Positions 1 through 10,285 of a stretch of DNA of 64,000 bases are shown here, one piece after another. Position 1 is the first letter of the stretch. Each line of letters begins with the position of its first letter. Source of the stretch: Agriotes lineatus (Eukaryota > Arthropoda > Insecta > Coleoptera > Elateridae); the NCBI GenBank assembly GCA_940337035.1, contig OW679197.1, positions 34,539,219-34,603,218 on the forward strand, given 5' to 3'. Position numbers and translations under genes: made by a program. Under the pieces are notes generated by a model, which ran no database searches, was not told the origin of the DNA, and worked only from the letters and a program-made list of their open reading frames with translations.

Positions 1-130
1 CCTAGGAAATGTATGTATTAAAAAACCTTTGACTAATTATTTTACACATTTCCTAAATTGGCTCGGCATTATATACATTTCCTAGAAATTGTATACAATT
101 CCTAGGTTTCATACATTTCCTGTAACATAT
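1..130. repeat. Short inverted motif cluster CCTAGGAAATGTAT
   Basis: The window opens on CCTAGGAAATGTAT. The reverse form ATACATTTCCTAG recurs near 76-88, a variant ATACAATTCCTAGG near 91-104, and ATACATTTCCTG near 110-121. This looks like the edge of a small palindromic repeat cut by the window border. No coding potential is seen, and 131-480 is plain AT-rich spacer. Confidence 0.4.
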
Positions 131-480
131 ATATAATTTGGGTGTATTTGTGACAATAAAGCATTTTCACTGACGATTGTTAACTTACATCATCCTGATT
201 AAATTCTTTACACATAGGTACAGTATACCAACGATACTTTAGAATAAATGATTTGGCAAGCGTTGGATACGAATATTTTTGTCTATAGACTGTTAACATT
301 TAAGAACTTTAAGAAAGCACTTTCTTTACGATCAGGTCATGTTTATGGAGAAGGAATTGTATAACAGAAACATCTAAAGCCTTTAATAAATTTCTAATTC
401 ATCTACTTAACTTTATTAATCTATATTGATTTTATTTCATACCTTACTAACTGTATATTTATGGAAGTTTAAAGCATTGT

Positions 481-977
481 AATATATTTTTATCCACAAT
501 CGCCTTATAATTGAAGTTTTATCCACTTATGAACCGTCTAAAGTACCACTTTATCCACTAGTGGAATAATGAAATTACTTTATTCCACTAGTGGGATAAA
601 ACCATGTCACTTACTACTGCATTGTTAGTAGCACTGTCAAGCTATGCCAAATTCGAAATTTGTAGGTTAAGTTTTGCGTCAATCTGTGTCAAATAACAAA
701 CAAAACTTAACCTATTAACCTCTCGAATTTGACATAGACTGACAATACACTTCGGTACTGCCAAACGTATAACATTTGATCTTTCGGTACTTTCCAAATT
801 GTCACTATGACTTTTCATGGCTGTTAATACAAAACGTATGTTTTTTTAAATATTTATTGAGTTGTTGGATAAAACGTTGTATTGCATTCGTGTTTAGTTG
901 CGTTTTATCCACTTAAGAAAATTAAACGCTCGAACTGCGTTCTCGCGTTTAAACATTCTTGCGTGGATAAAACGCCA
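481..977. repeat. Cluster of TTTATCCAC motifs in nested palindromes
   Basis: At least seven TTTATCCAC or GTGGATAAA motifs occur between about 488 and 975, in both orientations. Two form hairpins. Around 548-597 TTTATCCACTAGTGGAATAA faces its near-complement. Around 898-977 arms reading GCGTTTTATCCAC...TTAAACGC face each other across about 17 bases. The block is interrupted by a separate palindromic element at 631-748. It is probably a decayed foldback repeat; no gene is seen. Confidence 0.5.
631..748. mobile_element. Palindromic MITE-like element, copy A
   Basis: Two arms of about 50 bases face each other. The left arm contains CAAATTCGA and GGTTAAGTTTTG; the right contains CAAAACTTAACC and TCGAATTTGACATAG. 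A related copy lies at 32886-32970 (CTATGTCAAATTCGAGG and GGTTAGATTTTGCGTCAG). Two diverged copies of the same hairpin suggest a dispersed non-autonomous family. No target duplication was identified. Confidence 0.55.
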
Positions 978-1168
978 TCTAAATAACTGATACAATAAAC
1001 AACTATTAATGCATTTCTTATTATATGATATATTATAGTTGTTGGAAGGAAACTTACGTTGCACGTCACTATGACGTCAGAATCGGTACCACGATAATAA
1101 TAGAGAACTAAATGTTTGCATACGGCAAAATCATATTATATAATTAATATGAGATTGGGTGTTCTGGG

Positions 1169-1178
1169 CGCAGTTCAA
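1169..1178. repeat. Left 10-bp target duplication of the foldback element
   Basis: CGCAGTTCAA occurs immediately left of the element at 1179 and again, identical, immediately right of it at 8315-8324. This fixes both boundaries. Confidence 0.8.
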
Positions 1179-1434
1179 CCCCTGTGAAGTTAGCACCACA
1201 ACTTCAAAAAATTTTATTTTTTTCAAGAGTTCCCGTTGCACCCCAAAGAGTTCTAGAGTTCCTTTTATTTTTAAAAAAAGTTCTATGTATATAAGAAAAA
1301 AAATGTGGATCGAAAATTTGGGTGCTAACTTCACATTTTCATCGGACAAATACCACCATAACTCTTTTTCAATCATACTTACTGAAAAATGTCATTACAC
1401 TTTTTGATAGAACTCGCCGGGGTGCTACTAGAAC

Positions 1435-1594
1435 CATAGGCGTAACTTGAGGGGGGGGAGCAAGAGGGGGCGATGGCCCCCCCAAAATTTAGATTTGAAA
1501 GTGCAAGTGCAGCATTTTTTCGCAATTTAGGTTTAAAAATTTTGTGAAGTCTTGATTTTGCCCCCCCAAAGTAATGTCCCAAGTTACGCCCATG
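1435..1594. mobile_element. 160-bp hAT-type MITE
   Basis: The termini are CATAGGCGTAACTTG and its near-complement CAAGTTACGCCCATG. The element sits inside the left arm of the foldback. The 8 flanking bases are ACTAGAAC (1427-1434) and AGTAGAAC (1595-1602), a 7/8 match that fits the 8-bp target duplication of hAT transposons. Both ends carry long G or C runs near 1451-1491 and 1561-1567. The right arm of the foldback lacks the element, so it inserted after the arms formed. Confidence 0.7.
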
Positions 1595-1999
1595 AGTAGA
1601 ACTGTAAAAAAAATAAAGATGTTAAAAAAAAATTTTTATTAGCCGGAAAAAATATGTTTTTAATTTTTTGAGTTCCGGTAGTTCTAATAAGAGTTCTATG
1701 AACACTCCGGCGAGTTCTATCGATAACTCTAATAACATTTTTTGATAAGACTTAAAGTAAAAAAGTTACGCGTATTTCTGTGTTAGCCCTTTTACAAAAC
1801 GACCAAGACCTGGAAGTAATTTTTTACAGTTCCGGTAGTTCTAATAGGAGTTCTAGTAGCACCCCGGGGAGTTCTATCGATAACCCATAATACCCATGAC
1901 CTTTTCAATTCCAGTTCTATGAAAAAAATTCCTCCGAGTTTACCATAGAACACGCCAAAGTCCCACAAGAACGTCCGAAGAAATTTTAAAGAAATTGCT

Positions 2000-4342
2000 T
2001 CTAGGATCTAGTGGTTTTGTAAAAGTTTTAACACAAAAATTCGTGTAACTTTTTTACTTCGAGTCTTATGAAAAAATGTTATGAGAGTTATCGATAGAAC
2101 TCGTCCGGGTGCTACTAGAACTCTTATTAGAACTACCGGAACTGTAAAAAATTACTTTCAGGTCTTGGGTCGTTTTGTAAAAGTGCTAACATAAAAATAA
2201 ACGTAACATTTTACTTCGAGTCTTCTCAAAAATTTTATTAGAGTTATCGATAGAACTCGGCGGGGTGCTACTACACCCCCCATTAGAAATACCGGAACTT
2301 TTAAAAATTTGCTTTCAGGGTCGTTTCTAAAAATACTAACACAAAAATGGGCGTAACTTTTTTACTTCGAGTCTTATCAAAAACTGTTATTAGAGTTATC
2401 AATAGAACTCGTCCGGGTGCTACTAGAACTCCTATTAAAACTACCGGAACTGTTAAAAATTACTTCCAGGTCTGGGGTCGTTTTGTAAAAGTGCTAAGAT
2501 AAAAATAAACGTAACTTTTTTACTTCGAGTCTTATCAAAAAATGTTATTAGAGTTATCGATAGAACTCGCCGGGGTGCTACTACAGCTCGCATTAGAACT
2601 ACCGAAACTTTTAAAAATTTCCTTTCAGGGTCGTTTTCTAAAAATACTAACACAAAAATGGGCGTAACTTTTTTACTTCGAGTCTTATCAAAAAATGTTA
2701 TTAGAGTTATCAATAGAACTTGTCCGGGTGCTACTAGAACTCTTATTACAACTACCGGAACTGTAAAAAATTACTTCCAGGTCTTGGTCGTTTGGAATAG
2801 TGCTAACATAAAATAAACGTAACTTTTTTACTTCGAGTCTTATCAAAAAATTTTATTGGAGTTATCGATAGAACTCGTCAGGGTGCTACTAGAACTCCTA
2901 TTAAAACTACCGGAACTGTAAAAAATTACTTTCAGGTCTTGGGTCGTTTTGTAAAAGTGCTAACATAAAAATAAACGTAACTTTTTTACTTCGAGTCATC
3001 TCAAAAATTTTTATTAGAGTTATCGATAGAACTCGCCGGGGTGCTGCTACAGCTCGCATTAGAACTACCGAAACTTTAAAAATTTGCTTTCAGGGTCGTT
3101 TTCTAAAAATACTAACACAAAAATGGGCGTAACTTTTTTACTTCGAGTCTTATCAAAAAATGTTATTAGAGTTATCAATAGAACTTGTCCGGGTGCTACT
3201 AGAACTCCTATTAGAACTACCGGAACTGTAAAAAATTACTTCCAGGTCTTGGGTCGTTTGGAATAGTGCTAACATAAAATAAACGTAACTTTTTTACTTC
3301 GAGTCTTATCAAAAAATTTTATTGGAGTTATCGATAGAACTCGTCCGGGTGCTACTAGAACTCCTATTAAAACTACCGGAACTGTAAAAAATTACTTTCA
3401 GGTCTTGGGTCGTTTTGTAAAAGTGCTAACATAAAAATAAACGTAACTTTTTTACTTCGAGTCTTCTCAAAAATTTGTATTAAAGTTATCGATAGAACTC
3501 GGCGGGTGCTACTACACCTCCCATTAGAACTACCGGAACTTTTAAAAATTTGCTTTCAGGGTCGTTTTCTAAAAATACTAACACAAAAATGGGCGTAACT
3601 TTTTTACTTCGAGTCTTATCAAAAAATGTTATTAGTGTTATCAATAGAACTCGTCCGGGTGCTACTAGAACTTCTATTAAAACTACCGGAACTGTTAAAA
3701 ATTACTTCCAGGTCTTGGGTCGTTTTGTAAAGGTGCTAACATAAAAATAAACGTAACTTTTTTACTTCGAGTCTTATCAAAAAATGTTATTAGAGTTATC
3801 GATAGAACTCGCGCGGGTGCTACTAGAACTCCTATTAAAACTACCGGAACTGTTAAAAATTACTTCCAGGTCTTGGGTCGTTTTGTAAAATTGCTAACAT
3901 AAAAATAAACGTAACTTTTTTACTTCGAGTCTTATCAAAAATGTTATTAGAATTATCGATAGAACTCGCCGGGGTGCTACTACAGCTCGCATTAGAACTA
4001 CCGAAACTTTTAAAAATTTGCTTTCAGGGTCGTTTTCTAAAAATACTAACACAAAAATGGGCGTAACTTTTTTACTTCGAGTCTTATCAAAAATGTTATT
4101 AGAGTTATCAATAGAACTTGTCCGGGTGCTACTAGAACTCCTATTAAAACTACCGGAACTGTTAAAAGTTACTTCCAGGTCTTGGGTCGTTTTGTAAAGG
4201 TGCTAACATAAAAATAAACGTAACTTTTTTACTTCGAGTCTTATCAAAAAATGTTATTATAGTTATCGATAGAACTCGTCCGGGTTCTACTAGAACTCCT
4301 ATTAAAACTACCGGAACTGTAAAAAATTACTTTCAGGTCTTG
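2000..4342. repeat. Tandem array, ~155-bp units, about 15 copies
   Basis: The motif ACTTCGAGTC recurs at about 2056, 2213, 2364, 2522, 2675, 2830, 2988, 3140, 3296 and onward to about 4229, with spacing of 151-158 bases. Units come in two flavours, one with AAATAAACGTAAC and one with AAAATGGGCGTAAC, partly alternating to give a higher-order period near 310. Conserved cores are TTATCGATAGAACTCG, GGTGCTACTAGAACT and ACTACCGGAACTGT. The array is cut by the hAT insertion and continues at 7697. Confidence 0.85.
4335..4342. repeat. Left 8-bp target duplication of the hAT element
   Basis: AGGTCTTG lies directly before the element at 4343 and is repeated exactly at 7689-7696. It belongs to the foldback subrepeat (CAGGTCTTGGGTCG). 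Confidence 0.85.
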
Positions 4343-5013
4343 CAGTGCCGGTTTAAGGTACTTTAACGCCCTGTGCTACTCGTGACCGCCGCCCCTACCT
4401 ATGTTTTTGTAAATTAGTAAATTATACAATCTGAAATTGTATTTGCATATTGTTTAAAAAAGTTTCGAAATCCGAAATTATTTATTATAGAAAACTTTAC
4501 AGGATACATCAGTAAAAAATTATAATCAAAAACAGCAAGAACTAATAAGAAAATACATACACAAAACAAAAAGCTAATATTTGGTTTTTAATTACAAGAA
4601 TAAGGTAAGAAAACACAAATAAAAACAAATAACATTCTTAAAAAACGTTGCAATTTTCGTTTTTTACAATATCTTAATATCACTAAGATACTAGAAACTG
4701 TGTAAAACAAAATATACTTAAATAAAACATAAAAATAAATATTTTACGTTTAAAACTAATACAAAACACAAACGCAACAAAATTCTTCCCCTAACCAACT
4801 TTGGTTTTAACAATCGATTAAAAGGTCAAAATAAATAAATAACAAAAACAGAATATGGCCAATGCCCAATATTGCAAAATATTGACATGTCTGACTACTA
4901 ATATATTAGGAATAATATTAGGAAGGAACTTTGGAAATGAAGACATAATCTGAAGTAATAACCTTCGAAATAATACAGTAGAGGAGTTTTATTGTTTTAC
5001 AAGAGTCGTTTTC

Positions 5014-7050
5014 TTACTTTAAATTTGAAAAGATTTGTATTAGCTGGTTAGTGTCTATGGCTTTTAAAATGTCTGAATTTACTGATAATATGGCTAAGGA
5101 ATTTAATTTTTCTTGAGCAATTGAATTTCGAAGATAGGTTTTAACCCGTTTTAACGTGGAAAATGAACACTCCCCACTAGCATTCCTAACCATTATAGAA
5201 AAAAAAATACGAAGGCATACATTTATATTACATGTTAATTTATTTTCATGTAACAATTTCACTAAATCTTTGGGAGATTCAACTTTAATTCCATCACTTA
5301 GTTCGCTTAAGAACTTTTTGAAGTGAATACATTCTTCAGGAAAATATTCGTCTAAGTCGACTACATATGTATCTTTTAATTTTTGCGCATGTAATATTAT
5401 ATCTTCATCATTTAACTTTTTTAAATTAAACAAAAATTCGAACAAATCTGAACATGTTTTGTAGACTTCGGATCTACGATTAATTTCAGATTGAAGATTA
5501 TCAAGGATTGGAAGATAAATCTGTGTTCTCATTTTTTCTCTAGGTCTTACACTTAACATAACTTCTGTATTTGGTTTCCCTAAATGCCTCTTCTTTTAGT
5601 GCTTCGTCGTGCCATGTAGTTTTCGTTCCCTGTTAAAGCTATCCCTTTGGCTTCATATTGATCAAACTTGTTTCGTAGATTTTGAAAGTACTGGGCCAAT
5701 GAAGATAAAAGTTTGGATTTGGTACTTAAATCCATATTCTCTTGTTAAAGAGCCTTATTTACATCGTTAGTTCGCTGTAGAATGTTCAACCGAAATGTTA
5801 AAAGAATTCCACTTTCTAATTTCTCGGTAAAAGAAACTGCTTCAACCCTTACAACACTTTTCTCTTCTCTATTTTGATATATTTGTTCTAAACATATTTT
5901 TATTGATTCGTAACTGTGTTTCAGGGCTTCAATGGCATCAAATCGAGATTACCACCGCGCAGTGTTAACTCTCTTAGGTAAAAGAGACTCATGTTCCGAA
6001 TCTTTCATAAACTCAGATAACAACTTCCATTTGTATGAAGATGCTGTAAAAACGTGTAAATTCCTTGTGCCATCATAAAAAACGCTGTAGATTCCAAGCA
6101 GCACTCTGCTTCATTTTGCGCAACTAAATTTAGCGAATGTGCGGCACAGGGTATATAAAGTGCTAAATTGTTTCGTGCCTTAATACGTGCCTGTAACTCA
6201 GAGTACTTTCCGCTCATATTGCTCGCATTATCATACGATTAGCCTCTGCAGTCTTTTAAAGTTATTTCCATGGATTTCAAAATATTAAGGACAGTATCTT
6301 CAAGTTCTTTCGCGCCATGTCTGACGTGTTCCTGAAACCCCACGAACCGTTCAACTGGAAGCCCATTACTAACACAATATCGCAATATAATTCTAAGCTG
6401 GTCATGATGAGTTATATCTGGCGCAGAATTTACCCTTACTGAATTATACTTATTGGCTTTAATTTGTTTCACTACTTCCTTTAAAACTACATTTGATAAG
6501 ATTTCTATAAATTCATTGCAAATATCTTTGGATAAATAAGAAACAGTGCCTTTTCCACGATTTGCAAGTTTACTTATATGGTTTTCTAAAACAGGGTCAT
6601 ATTCGGACAAAAGTTCTATCGCACCCAAATAATTGCCATTATGATCCTCGCCTATCTTTTCATTACTGCCCCTAAATGCCAACTCTCGTGTTGCTAAACA
6701 TTTTATAACGCTAACAATAATTTTTAATACGCTAACCCAATATTCCTTTACCGAGTTAATTTCTTATTCAAGTTTCTTATCAATTCTACCAGTAGTTACA
6801 GACCGCGCGGTATATATTCTTAGATTGTTTAAATGTTCAGGGGTTCATTCGTCTTCATCAAACTGGTTGACTGTGTTACCGAATAACATACAATAAAGGC
6901 AATTCACATTTCCTGTGTTTTCCGAATATTTTGCCCAATCTCGGCGTACCACTTCCCCATTCATCAGCTGTTTATGGAAAATTTGCTTATTTGCCCACCT
7001 GTTTTGTCTCTTAAATTGCCTCTTTGATTTGAAAAATTTATGTTTCTAAA
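5014..7050 (-). pseudogene. hAT transposase pseudogene (TTF zinc finger, DUF4371, hAT C-terminal dimerisation)
   Basis: The three blocks lie in the order expected for ZMYM1-like hAT transposases. A TTF-type zinc-finger block sits near 6880-6990 with GEVVRRDW and NCLYCMLFG. A DUF4371 segment lies at about 6239-6700 with HHDQLRIILRYC. A catalytic-core segment near 6120-6240 carries SYDNASNMSGKY and AAHSLNLVA. The C-terminal dimerisation block at 5014-5300 carries ECSFSTLKRVKTYLRN. In-frame stops interrupt it at about 6845-6847 (where the family usually has Trp), 6764-6766, 6239-6241 (just before SYDNAS) and 5949-5951. The start upstream of 7050 is also blocked by a stop. The product of an intact copy would cut and paste DNA in the nucleus. 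This copy cannot make it, although most of the reading frame is still recognisable, so decay is moderate. Confidence 0.85.
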
Positions 7051-7192
7051 TTCTGACTTCGCATCACATGAAGGTGACGACAGTAGAGGCTGCAATCTAC
7101 AAAATCAATAACTGTGTTTATGCTGCCTACTTAGGGTTGCCAGACGTCAAGAGTCAGCCGCACATGTTGATATGCTTAGTGAGTAATACATA

Positions 7193-7579
7193 TACCGGGT
7201 GTCCGTTCTCAAAGTCGAACATAGGCGAATAACATTGTATTGAACGTTTTTGCCGATTCCTGCTCGCCAATTCAACTTACAGGGAAGGTAATGGTATCAA
7301 TGGAAAGATAAAATTATTACGCATCAAATGATACCAATAATAATATTCAAGATGCGATTTTTATTTTAAAATTTTAATTTAAAACTTGGGAATTTTAAAT
7401 ATATTATGCCAAGTTCGATAGCATTTGTCAAAAAATTGGTATTTAGTTGGCTTAAATCAGATATTTTCTGTCAACGTCTGTTAAAATTATCTACAGAAAA
7501 ATTAATTATTTCAATGAAGAACGAGTGAATGCACAGATGTTAATTGCCTATGTTCGACATTGAGAATGGACACCCGGTA
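7193..7579. mobile_element. 387-bp MITE nested in the hAT element
   Basis: Inverted termini of about 37 bases start TACCGGGTGTCC on the left and end GGACACCCGGTA on the right, with inner matches TCAAAGTCGAACATAGG and CCTATGTTCGACATTGA. The dinucleotide TA flanks both sides, as for Tc1/mariner-type insertions. The interior is AT-rich with no coding capacity. It lies between the 5' end of the hAT transposase frame and the right TIR. Confidence 0.7.
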
Positions 7580-7696
7580 TAGTATGCGACCACTAGAGTT
7601 ATTATAATAGCGCGTTCCGCGCACCGCCCTAGATAAATTTACCGCCGGTTCTACAGCACCCAATAGCACCCATGTAAAACCGGCACTGAGGTCTTG

Positions 7697-8314
7697 GGTC
7701 GTTTAGTAAATGTGCTAACATAAAGGTAAACGTAACTTTTTTACTTTGAGTCTTATCAAAAAATGTTATTAGAATTATCGATAGAACTCGCCGGGGTGCT
7801 ACTACAACTCCCATTAGAACTACCGGAACTTTTAAAAAATTGCTTTCAGGACTTCGTCGTTTTGTAAAAATACTAACACAAAAATGGGCGTAACTTCTTT
7901 ACTTTCGGTCCTATCAAAAAATGTTATTAGAGTTATCGATGAAACTTGACGGAAAGCTACTAGAACTCCCATTAGAACTACCGGAACTTTAAAAAATTAA
8001 AAAAATATTTTTTTCTGGTTAATAAATTTAAAAAAAAATTTTTTTTTTGTTAGAGTTCTAGTAGCACCCGACGAGTTCTATCGAAAAGTGTAGGGACATT
8101 TTTCAGTAAGTATGACTGAAAAAGAGTATAGTGGTATTTGTCCGATGAAAATGTGAAGTTAGCACCCCAAATTTTTGATGCACATTTTTTTCTTTTAAAT
8201 ACATAGAACTATTTTAAAAATAGCAAGGAACTCTAGAACTCTTTGGGATGCAACGGGAACTCTTAAAAAAAATAACATTTTTTGAAGTTGTGGTGCTAAC
8301 ATCACAGGGGGGGT
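7697..8314. repeat. Right arm and last subrepeats of the foldback
   Basis: About two subrepeats continue the array after the hAT insertion, followed by the terminal arm that mirrors 1179-1750. The terminal part from about 8050 contains the reverse forms of the left-arm blocks. The last bases are a G run before the target duplication at 8315-8324. Confidence 0.8.
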
Positions 8315-8399
8315 CGCAGTTCAAGTTATTTTCAGAGATATCGAATAAGCATTTGGAAAGTCGTGCAAAGCAACTTGTTGCTTCATTAATAACATATTT

Positions 8400-9395
8400 G
8401 TAACAGGAACGTTCCCTTCTTTATCAGAAAATTTTACTCTATAAGAGTCCATACATCTTTTGAAACCAAAAATGTATATGCCAAAATTTAAATAGCTCTT
8501 TTCGTGGAGGGCGAAGAGGGAATAAAGTAGCCTTATTTTTCAAAATAAACAACAATGTTACATATCACATACTCCGATTTTTTTACTGGCTTTTCCCATT
8601 TCTTTCTTGCAACTTATTATCAGATACGAAAAAAATGTACTGCCTAATTGAGTTTCGTTAACTTAGCAACCAAATAATTACGTTAATCGAAATGAGTGCT
8701 AGAAAATCTATTATTTTTGCGGCCAACGCAAAAATACACAGGAACTTTAAAGTAAATTGAAAACAATTCTAAGCAATTATAATTTTTAATTGAAATTTAA
8801 TAACAGATATATGCAAATCAAGAACGTCAAACGTATAAAAAATAGTAAAGAAAGGAAACGTTAACAATTTCATTCTGTCGTCACCTCCCTTCTAAGTGTT
8901 TATTATTATATTTAAATTGAAAACTATAATGGCTATAATCGGATAGTTTATTATCAATTTTTTTAAGATACCTCTGTTTTTTTTTATTTGGGCACAGAAA
9001 ATGAAACTTCGATTAACGTAAGTTTCTAGTTGCTAAGTAAGCAAAAATCAAGTTCGACAGTACATTCTTATCGTGTTCGATAATAAGTTAATTTTAAAGT
9101 ATCTCATTTTTCGCAATACACAGGGTGGTAAGCAAACATAGGAAATACCAGTAATTTCGTTTCGGTGTGACTTCGTATTTGACGCGTATGTTCCAAAATT
9201 CTAAATAACCTTTCCAAATAACATTTTTGTGTATTTTGAGAAATAAGAGTACTTTATTCTTGAGCCATTTTTATATTATCCAACCTCCCCGTACACGAAA
9301 GGAAATATTTACATGTTGGCGAGTGAATTTCGAGTTTGGGTAAATGCAAGTACTTTTATCAAGAATGAAATTTTCTGATAAATGGATAATAACGT
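8400..9395. repeat. Imperfect long inverted repeat
   Basis: Segments of about 8420-8700 and 9000-9390 are imperfect reverse complements. Paired blocks include TTTATCAGAAAATTT near the outer edges, ATAAAGTA..CTTATTT.TCAAAATA in the middle, and ACTTATTATC..GTACTG..TTAGCAAC..ACGTTAATCG next to the centre at about 8850. Many indels separate the arms. It is probably an old foldback or MITE. The 300-base loop has no recognisable gene. Confidence 0.5.
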
Positions 9396-10280
9396 TTTTT
9401 CCATGTGTCCAAATTTATGGCGGACGACGTATACAATGTACATACACCGTAGAATTAGATAATTACTGAAGCCTATACGAAATTTCTAACAAGTTAAGGA
9501 ACGGAAACTAAATATTGATTAATACAAATTGGAATGCTAATGCACATTTTTTATCAATACAGGACGAAGTTATTGCCTGATAATAAAAATACTTACATGA
9601 TTTCGATTAGCTCCCGTTATTTACATATACATGCATGTTACCACATTATAACAGTTCTTGAAAGTCTAGATTTGCCGTAGTATGACTCATTAGTAAAGAA
9701 TATTCCAGAACTTGCAGCCAGTTATATCGTCCGTGTGGTGCATTCGTCACAGAAGTTTTGATGCTTGAAATTTTTTATAGAAAAATCGCCCTAAGGCAAA
9801 GGACTACAACTATTCACAGTAGAATATCAAGTAGCTACACTATATTTCTAGTAAACGTTTGTGAGAACATAGCCCAGTAGAGAAGTCTCGAGAATTCTAA
9901 CATGGTTCACAAGGTATTTACTTGCAAGCACATACATACACTTTAAGAACCTACTTTAAATATTTGTAAAGTAATAACCGCCAGTTCTTACTATTTGATT
10001 TCTGCATCATGATCGTTTGTTCTTGAACTAAAAATTCACTTCACACCTACAATAATTTAATCAACATTGTATATTTCAAAATAAAGTTAAATTAAATATT
10101 CGGACCTTTTTACCATAAATCTAGAAAAGCAAATGGCTGAGTTTGAAATGAAATTTGAGAATATTTTAATATTAAACTTTGGAAGCTTTCACTAACAATA
10201 ACACTTTTCTTTGTTGCTTAAGCAAAACGTTTCAGCCATTTAGTATAAAAGCAGCACTACTATGGCATATTTAAAGATAG
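9396..10280. other. Spacer without recognised features
   Basis: This is AT-rich sequence with no long open frame, no clear repeat of other parts of this window and no RNA-gene signature. Confidence 0.5.
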
Positions 10281-10285
10281 CATTG

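Larger units (their letters stand above)
4343..7688 (-). mobile_element. hAT transposon with ZMYM1-like transposase remnant
   Basis: The TIRs CAGTGCCGGTTT and the complement of AAACCGGCACTG, with a perfect 8-bp target duplication, are hAT hallmarks. The element is 3346 bp, including a 387-bp MITE at 7193-7579. The transposase lies on the minus strand at about 5014-7050 and is interrupted by stops. The 4343-4980 end is AT-rich non-coding sequence. It inserted into a foldback subrepeat, so it is younger than that array. Confidence 0.88.
1179..8314. mobile_element. Foldback-type transposon with long inverted arms and ~155-bp subrepeats
   Basis: The termini CCCCTGTGAAGTTAGCACC and the complement of ...GTGCTAACATCACAGGGG begin inverted arms. 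They match in order for at least 500-600 bases: the GAGTTCCCGTTGCA block, the CATCGGACAAATACCAC block, the CGATAGAACTCG block and beyond. Inside lie tandem units of about 155 bp. The first units (about 1600-1990) are inverted relative to the rest (2040-4342 and 7697-7990). The total is 7136 bp, about 3.6 kb without later insertions. Perfect 10-bp target duplications flank it. Foldback elements and some Mutator-like elements make 9-11 bp duplications, so either class is possible. No transposase of its own is seen, so it was presumably mobilised in trans. Short open frames inside are products of the repeats. Confidence 0.8.

Noticed and set aside
481..977. DnaA boxes (TTATCCACA-like) as a bacterial origin
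   Set aside because: Everything else indicates an insect genome; the motifs lie in palindromic repeats with no dnaA or origin features.
1600..4342. Open frames at 2453-2713, 3084-3266, 3550-3744 with repeated similar proteins
   Set aside because: They recur only because the ~155-bp DNA unit recurs; stops differ between units and no domain is present.
2000..4342. CRISPR-like array
   Set aside because: Units are about 155 bp with no short constant repeat plus unique spacers, and the context is eukaryotic transposon DNA.
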